Shown one piece after another: positions 57,801-64,000 of a stretch of DNA of 64,000 nucleotides. Numbering within the stretch: position 1 is the first letter of the stretch; each line of letters starts with the position of its first letter. Where the stretch lies: contig OZ037840.1 of the NCBI GenBank assembly GCA_964035575.1, positions 372,001 through 436,000 of the forward strand. Reading direction: 5' to 3'. The DNA comes from Rhynchopus sp. YZ270_cl-10 (Eukaryota; Euglenozoa; Diplonemea; Diplonemida; Diplonemidae). A program made the translations under genes and the position numbers. The notes under the pieces were generated by a model, which saw only the letters and a list, made by a program, of their open reading frames with translations, had not been told where the DNA came from and did no database searches.

Positions 57801-59950
57801 GAACGCGTTTCGATCAAAAGCGTCGGTTTTTCGCAAGAGAACGCGTTCCGATCAAAAGCGTCGGTTTTGCGCAAGAGAACGCGTTCCGATCAAAAGCGTC
57901 GGTTTTGCGCAAGAGAACGCGTTTCGATCAAAAGCGTCGGTTTTGCGCAAGAGAACGCGTTCCGATCAAAAGCGTCGGATTTTCGCAAGAGAACGCGTTC
58001 CGATCAAAAGCGTCGGTTTTTCGCAAGAGAACGCGTTCCGATCAAAAGCGTCGGTTTTTCGCAAGAGAACGCGTTTCGATCAAAAGCGTCGGTTTTTCGC
58101 AAGAGAACGCGTTCCGATCAAAAGCGTCGGTTTTTCGCAAGAAAACGCGTTCCGATCAAAAGCGTCGGTTTTTCGCAAGAAAACGCGTTCCAATCATAAG
58201 CGTCGGTTTTTCGCAAGAGAACGCGTTTCGATCAAAAGCGTCGGTTTTTCGCAAGAGAACGCGTTTCGATCAAAAGCGTCGGTTTTGCGCAAGAGAACGC
58301 GTTTCGATCAAAAGCGTCGGTTTTTCGCAAGATAACGCGTTCCGATCAAAAGCGTCGGTTTTTCGCAAGAGAACGCGTTTCGATCAAAAGCGTCGGTTTT
58401 GCGCAAGAGAACGCGTTTCGATCAAAAGCGTCGGTTTTGCGCAAGAGAACGCGTTCCGATCAAAAGCGTCGGTTTTTCGCAAGAGAACGCGTTTCGATCA
58501 AAAGCGTCGGTTTTTCGCAAGAGAACGCGTTCCGATCAAAAGCGTCGCTTTTTCGCAAGAGAACGCGTTCCGATCAAAAGCGTCGGTTTTTCGCAAGAGA
58601 ACGCGTTTCAATCAAAAGCGTCGGTTTTGCGCAAGGGAACGCGTTTCGATCAAAAGCGTCGGTTTTGCGCAAGAGAACGCGTTTCAATCAAAAGCGTCGG
58701 TTTTTCGCAAGAGAACGCGTTCCGATCAAAAGCGTCGGTTTTTCGCAAGAGAACGCGTTTCGATCAAAAGCGTCGGTTTTTCGCAAGAGAACGCGTTCCG
58801 ATCAAAAGCGTCGGTTTTGCGCAAGAGAACGCGTTTCGATCAAAAGCGTCGGTTTTTCGCAAGAGAACGCGTTCCGATCAAAAGCGTCGGTTTTTCGCAA
58901 GAGAACGCGTTCCGATCAAAAGCGTCGGTTTTTCGCAAGAGAACGCGTTTCGATCAAAAGCGTCGGTTTTTCGCAAGAGAACGCGTTTCGATCAAAAGCG
59001 TCGGTTTTGCGCAAGAGAACGCGTTTCGATCAAAAGCGTCGGTTTTGCGCAAGAGAACGCGTTCCGATCAAAAGCGTCGGTTTTTCGCAAGAGAACGCGT
59101 TCCGATCAAAAGCGTCGGTTTTGCGCAAGAGAACGCGTTTCGATCAAAAGCGTCGGTTTTGCGCAAGGGAACGCGTTTCGATCAAAAGCGTCGGTTTTGC
59201 GCAAGAGAACGCGTTCCGATCAAAAGCGTCGGTTTTTCGCAAGAGAACGCGTTTCGATCAAAAGCGTCGGTTTTTCGCAAGAGAACGCGTTCCGATCAAA
59301 AGCGTCGGTTTTGCGCAAGAGAACGCGTTTCGATCAAAAGCGTCGGTTTTGCGCAAGGGAACGCGTTTCGATCAAAAGCGTCGGTTTTTCGCAAGAGAAC
59401 GCGTTTCGATCAAAAGCGTCGGTTTTGCGCAAGAGAACGCGTTTCGATCAAAAGCCTCGGTTTTGCGCAAGAGAACGCGTTCCGATCAAAAGCGTCGGTT
59501 TTTCGCAAGAGAACGCGTTCCGATCAAAAGCGTCGGTTTTTCGCAAGAGAACGCGTTTCGATCAAAAGCGTCGGTTTTTCGCAAGAGAACGCGTTCCGAT
59601 CAAAAGCGTCGGTTTTTCGCAAGAAAACGCGTTCCAATCATAAGCGTCGGTTTTTCGCAAGAGAACGCGTTTCGATCAAAAGCGTCGGTTTTTCGCAAGA
59701 GAACGCGTTTCGATCAAAAGCGTCGGTTTTGCGCAAGAGAACGCGTTTCGATCAAAAGCGTCGGTTTTTCGCAAGATAACGCGTTCCGATCAAAAGCGTC
59801 GGTTTTTCGCAAGAGAACGCGTTTCGATCAAAAGCGTCGGTTTTGCGCAAGAGAACGCGTTTCGATCAAAAGCGTCGGTTTTGCGCAAGAGAACGCGTTC
59901 CGATCAAAAGCGTCGGTTTTTCGCAAGAGAACGCGTTCCGATCAAAAGCG
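51863..59950 (+). repeat. 38-bp satellite array, block 5
   Basis: About 213 units, the longest uninterrupted block. It includes a tandem duplication of a 62-63-unit segment (for example 53193 onward against 55549 onward, offset 2,356 = 62 x 38). The first units (GAGAAGGCG, then TTGCCC, then GATTAAAAG) repeat the order seen from 48706. A 2,820-codon plus frame covers block and 57-bp array. Confidence 0.98.
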
Positions 59951-60042
59951 TTTGTTTCCCTAGGGAGGGTCAAAAAGACCCTCCCGCCAGCTACTTTACA
60001 CGCCCGCCGGGAGGGTCAAACCCACCCGGCGGGAGGGTAAAC

Positions 60043-60072
60043 CTGGCGGGAGGGTCCGGACCCTCCCGCCAG
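60043..60072. repeat. Perfect 30-bp palindrome, second copy
   Basis: Same sequence as 46683-46712. Confidence 0.95.
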
Positions 60073-60165
60073 CTTTTGGACCCTCCCTCCAGGTCTGTGG
60101 ACCCTCCCGCCAGGTCTGTGGACCCTCCCACCAGGTCTGGGGACCCTCCCGCCAGGTCTGTGGAC

Positions 60166-60573
60166 CAGTGCTACCAACGCGACAAGTCGCGCGCGACTCG
60201 CGACAAACCACCCGCGACAGCGCGACAAAATGAGTTGTCGCAAAAATCGAAAATTTTTTTTTTCCATTTTGAGACACTTTTTTTTTTTTTTTTGTTAGGA
60301 AAAATCGCGTTTTTTCCGGGTACTTAGCAAAATTTTGGTCAAAAAATGATGGCTTTTGCTTACGTCGCTACTGTACCGTCTGCGATGGTTTTTTCTGGAT
60401 TTTTTTTTTTGGATTTTTTTTTCCAAAATCGCCCACACCCAAAAAAAAAATTTTTTTTTTTTTTTGGTGAAAATTTTTGTGATGTCGAAAAAAAAATTTT
60501 TTTTTGGGCGCGACAGCGCGACAAGTGGCACTTTGTCGCGCGACTAGAATCTCTTGTCGCGTTGGTAGCACTG
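60166..60573. mobile_element. Young 408-bp hAT-like MITE
   Basis: The ends CAGTGCTACCAACGCGACAA and its complement are perfect inverted repeats. Subterminal GCGACA/TGTCGC motifs follow, then an AT-rich core with long T- and A-runs. A 7-bp direct repeat TGTGGAC flanks it (60159-60165 and 60574-60580). The empty site is preserved in the other island copy near 46799-46805. The terminal CAGTGCT is shared with the 25164-27495 element, suggesting the same superfamily. No coding capacity. Confidence 0.9.
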
Positions 60574-60925
60574 TGTGGACCCTCCCGCCAGGTCTGGGGA
60601 CCCTCCCGCCAGGTCTGGGGACCCTCCCGCCAGCTTTTTGGACCCTCCCGCCAGGTCTGGGGACCCTCCCGCCAGGTCTGTGGACCCTCCCGCCAGCTTT
60701 TTGGACCCTCCCGCCAGGTCTGGGGACCCTCCCGCCAGGTCTGGGGACCCTCCCGCCAGGTCTGGGGACCCTCCCGCCAGCTTTTTGGACCCTCCCGCCA
60801 GGTTTTTTGGGTTTTTCTCACTCTACGTAGCGTCGGTGAGGGTTTTTTTGACCCTCCCGCGTGAAACAAAGCGTCCTACAACCCCCCTAGCCACCCCTTA
60901 GGCTCTCCGTTGTGAGGGTCCTTTT

Positions 60926-61119
60926 CGAAACCGCTCCCGCCGGGTTTTTTGCTCTCGGGAGCCCTGTTGGACCCTCGGGGACCCGTGTGGGCCCTCGGGA
61001 GGCCGTGTGGCGCTCGGGCTTCGCCCTCGTTCCCCCACACGGCCTCCCTCGGGCCCACACGGGTCCCCTCGTGGTCCAACAGGGCTCCCTCGAGCAAAAA
61101 ACCCGGCGGGAGGGTTTCG
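60926..61119. repeat. Long hairpin, second copy
   Basis: Arms 60926-61010 and 61035-61119, identical in layout to 47151-47344. Confidence 0.95.
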
Positions 61120-61180
61120 AAAATATGACCCTCCCGCCGGGAGCCTTCGGGTACCTGGCGGGAGGGTTGTAAATACTCAC

Positions 61181-64000
61181 GGTTTTTCGCAAGAGAACGC
61201 GTTTCGATCAAAAGCGTCGGTTTTTCGCAAGAGAACGCGTTCCGATCAAAAGCGTCGGTTTTGCGCAAGAGAACGCGTTTCGATCAAAAGCGTCGGTTTT
61301 TCGCAAGAGAACGCGTTTCGATCAAAAGCGTCGGTTTTGCGCAAGAGAACGCGTTTCGATCAAAAGCGTCGGTTTTGCGCAAGAGAACGCGTTTCGATCA
61401 AAAGCGTCGGTTTTGCGCAAGAGAACGCGTTTCGATCAAAAGCGTCGGTTTTTCGCAAGAGAACGCGTTTCGATCAAAAGCGTCGGTTTTGCGCAAGGGA
61501 ACGCGTTTCGATCAAAAGCGTCGGTTTTTCGCAAGAGAACGCGTTTCGATCAAAAGCGTCGGTTTTGCGCAAGGGAACGCGTTTCGATCAAAAGCGTCGG
61601 TTTTTCGCAAGAGAACGCGTTTCGATCAGAAGCGTCGGTTTTGCGCAAGGGAACGCGTTTCGGTCAAAAGCGTCGGTTTTTCGCAAGAGAACGCGTTTCG
61701 ATCAAAAGCGTCGGTTTTGCGCAAGAGAACGCGTTCCGATCAAAACCGTCGGTTTTGCGCAAGAGAACGCGTTTCGATCAAAAGCGTCGGTTTTGCCCAA
61801 GAGAACGCGTTTCGATCAAAAGCGTCGGTTTTTCGCAAGAGAATGCGTTTCGATCAAAAGCGTCGGTTTTTCGCAAGAGAACGCGTTCCGATCAAAAGCG
61901 TCGGTTTTGCGCAAGAGAACGCGTTTCGATCAAAAGCGTCGGTTTTTCGCAAGAGAACGCGTTCCGATCAAAAGCGTCGGTTTTTCGCAAGAGAACGCGT
62001 TTCGATCAAAAGCGTCGGTTTTGCGCAAGAGAACGCGTTTCGATCAAAAGCGTCGGTTTTGCGCAAGAGAACGCGTTTCGATCAAAAGCGTCGGTTTTGC
62101 GCAAGAGAACGCGTTTCGATCAAAAGCGTCGGTTTTTCGCAAGAGAACGCGTTTCGATCAAAAGCGTCGGTTTTGCGCAAGGGAACGCGTTTCGATCAAA
62201 AGCGTCGGTTTTTCGCAAGAGAACGCGTTTCGATCAAAAGCGTCGGTTTTGCGCAAGGGAACGCGTTTCGATCAAAAGCGTCGGTTTTTCGCAAGAGAAC
62301 GCGTTTCGATCAGAAGCGTCGGTTTTGCGCAAGGGAACGCGTTTCGGTCAAAAGCGTCGGTTTTTCGCAAGAGAACGCGTTCCGATCAAAACCGTCGGTT
62401 TTGCGCAAGAGAACGCGTTTCGATCAAAAGCGTCGGTTTTGCGCAAGAGAAGGCGTTTCGATCAAAAGCGTCGGTTTTGCCCAAGAGAACGCGTTTCGAT
62501 CAAAAGCGTCGGTTTTGCGCAAGAGAACGCGTTTCGATTAAAAGCGTCGGTTTTGCGCAAGAGAACGCGTTCCGATCAAAAGCGTCGGTTTTTCGCAAGA
62601 GAACGCGTTCCGATCAAAAGCGTCGGTTTTTCGCAAGAGAACGCGTTCCGATCAAAAGCGTCGGTTTTTCGCAAGAGAACGCGTTTCGATCAAAAGCGTC
62701 GGTTTTTCGCAAGAGAACGCGTTTCGATCAAAAGCGTCGGTTTTTCGCAAGAGAACGCGTTTCGATCAAAAGCGTCGGTTTTGCGCAAGAGAACGCGTTT
62801 CGATCAAAAGCGTCGGTTTTTCGCAAGATAACGCGTTTCGATCAAAAGCGTCGGTTTTTCGCAAGATAACGCGTTCCGATCAAAAGCGTCGGTTTTTCGC
62901 AAGATAACGCGTTCCGATCAAAAGCGTCGGTTTTTCGCAAGATAACGCGTTCCGATCAAAAGCGTCGGTTTTTCGCAAGAGAACGCGTTTCGATCAAAAG
63001 CGTCGGTTTTGCGCAAGGGAACGCGTTTCGATCAAAAGCGTCGGTTTTGCGCAAGAGAACGCGTTTCGATCAAAAGCGTCGGTTTTGCGCAAGGGAACGC
63101 GTTTCGGTCAAAAGCGTCGGTTTTTCGCAAGAGAACGCGTTTCGATCAAAAGCGTCGGTTTTTCGCAAGAGAACGCGTTCCGATCAAAAGCGTCGGTTTT
63201 GCGCAAGAGAACGCGTTTCGATCAAAAGCGTCGGTTTTTCGCAAGAGAACGCGTTCCGATCAAAAGCGTCGGTTTTTCGCAAGAGAACGCGTTTCGATCA
63301 AAAGCGTCGGTTTTGCGCAAGAGAACGCGTTTCGATCAAAAGCGTCGGTTTTTCGCAAGAGAACGCGTTCCGATCAAAAGCGTCGGTTTTGCGCAAGAGA
63401 ACGCGTTTCGATCAAAAGCGTCGGTTTTGCGCAAGAGAACGCGTTTCGATCAAAAGCGTCGGTTTTGCGCAAGAGAACGCGTTTCGATCAAAAGCGTCGG
63501 TTTTTCGCAAGAGAACGCGTTTCGATCAAAAGCGTCGGTTTTTCGCAAGAGAACGCGTTTCGATCAAAAGCGTCGGTTTTGCGCAAGGGAACGCGTTTCG
63601 ATCAAAAGCGTCGGTTTTTCGCAAGAGAACGCGTTTCGATCAAAAGCGTCGGTTTTGCGCAAGAGAACGCGTTTCGATCAAAAGCGTCGGTTTTGCGCAA
63701 GAGAACGCGTTTCGATCAAAAGCGTCGGTTTTTCGCAAGAGAACGCGTTTCGATCAAAAGCGTCGGTTTTGCGCAAGGGAACGCGTTTCGATCAAAAGCG
63801 TCGGTTTTTCGCAAGAGAACGCGTTTCGATCAAAAGCGTCGGTTTTGCGCAAGGGAACGCGTTTCGGTCAAAAGCGTCGGTTTTTCGCAAGAGAACGCGT
63901 TTCGATCAAAAGCGTCGGTTTTGCGCAAGAGAACGCGTTTCGATCAAAAGCGTCGGTTTTTCGCAAGAGAACGCGTTCCGATCAAAAGCGTCGGTTTTGC
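61181..64000 (+). repeat. 38-bp satellite array, block 6 (runs off window)
   Basis: About 74 units to the right edge, which cuts a unit in mid-sequence. The first 1.3-1.4 kb repeats block 4 nearly unit for unit. Four consecutive AGATAACG units near 62826-62945 are a local amplification. Confidence 0.98.

Larger units (their letters stand above)
59951..61180. repeat. Island 2, copy 2, with insertion
   Basis: Copy of 46591-47405 carrying a 415-bp addition (the 60166-60573 element plus target duplication). Apart from the insertion and an occasional base (CCCTCCCTCC for CCCTCCCGCC at about 60081), it matches copy 1. Confidence 0.95.

Noticed and set aside
51317-59779. 2,820-codon open frame as a giant basic repeat protein
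   Set aside because: It is a direct consequence of a stop-free 38-bp unit. It starts in the unrelated 57-bp array, all three frames are equally open, and there is no start context, domain or splice evidence. Reported only as a property of the satellite.
32862-64000. CRISPR array
   Set aside because: The unit repeats without unique spacers and the host is eukaryotic with introns. It is a satellite, not repeat-spacer architecture.

Overview
This is nuclear DNA of a eukaryote, most likely a free-living unicellular one. Several genes need GT-AG introns (donors GTATGT, GTATAT, GTGTGT) to reach full length. The recognisable proteins belong to the peroxisome, the lysosome, cytosolic translation and secreted sugar hydrolysis. 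Intergenic DNA is full of poly-T/poly-A runs, G-runs and short inverted-repeat elements. The lineage cannot be named safely from this window.

Left half (1-32,860), genes: an SLC38A9-like amino-acid transporter (minus, last exon off the left edge); a PXMP4-like peroxisomal membrane protein (minus); a Gln/His-rich disordered protein (minus); a four-exon RWD-domain DEAH/DEVH helicase of the DHX29/DHX57 type (minus); an ankyrin-repeat protein (minus); a tentative three-exon unknown gene (minus); a 119-aa charged protein (minus); and a secreted GH27 alpha-galactosidase (minus). All are on the minus strand and each is separately spaced, so nothing looks like an operon or pathway cluster. Between them lie mobile elements: two roughly 2.1-2.3 kb hAT-type elements with perfect 8-bp target duplications (5696-7800 and 25164-27495), several MITEs and a broken hAT transposase. 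There are also a seven-copy 157-bp tandem repeat directly upstream of the transporter, an intronic GGGGTC hexamer tract, and a complex duplication at 9.8-14.5 kb (two full 1,473-bp copies plus a partial one, bracketed by two copies of a 622-bp segment).

Right half (32,862 to the right edge): one enormous satellite. A 38-bp unit is repeated roughly 700 times, always in the same orientation, and runs off the window. The unit carries six CpGs and has no stop codon in any plus-strand frame, so open frames up to 2,820 codons appear. I regard these as a by-product of the repeat until shown otherwise. The array is organised into higher-order blocks (about 5.76 kb, 13.3 kb and 2.36 kb) and interrupted by five GC-rich islands: two copies of island 1, two of island 2 and a single island 3. 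The islands are rich in palindromes and hairpins; one copy of island 2 has gained a young 408-bp hAT-like MITE. Island 3 holds a separate 57-bp tandem array that fuses to the 38-bp array.
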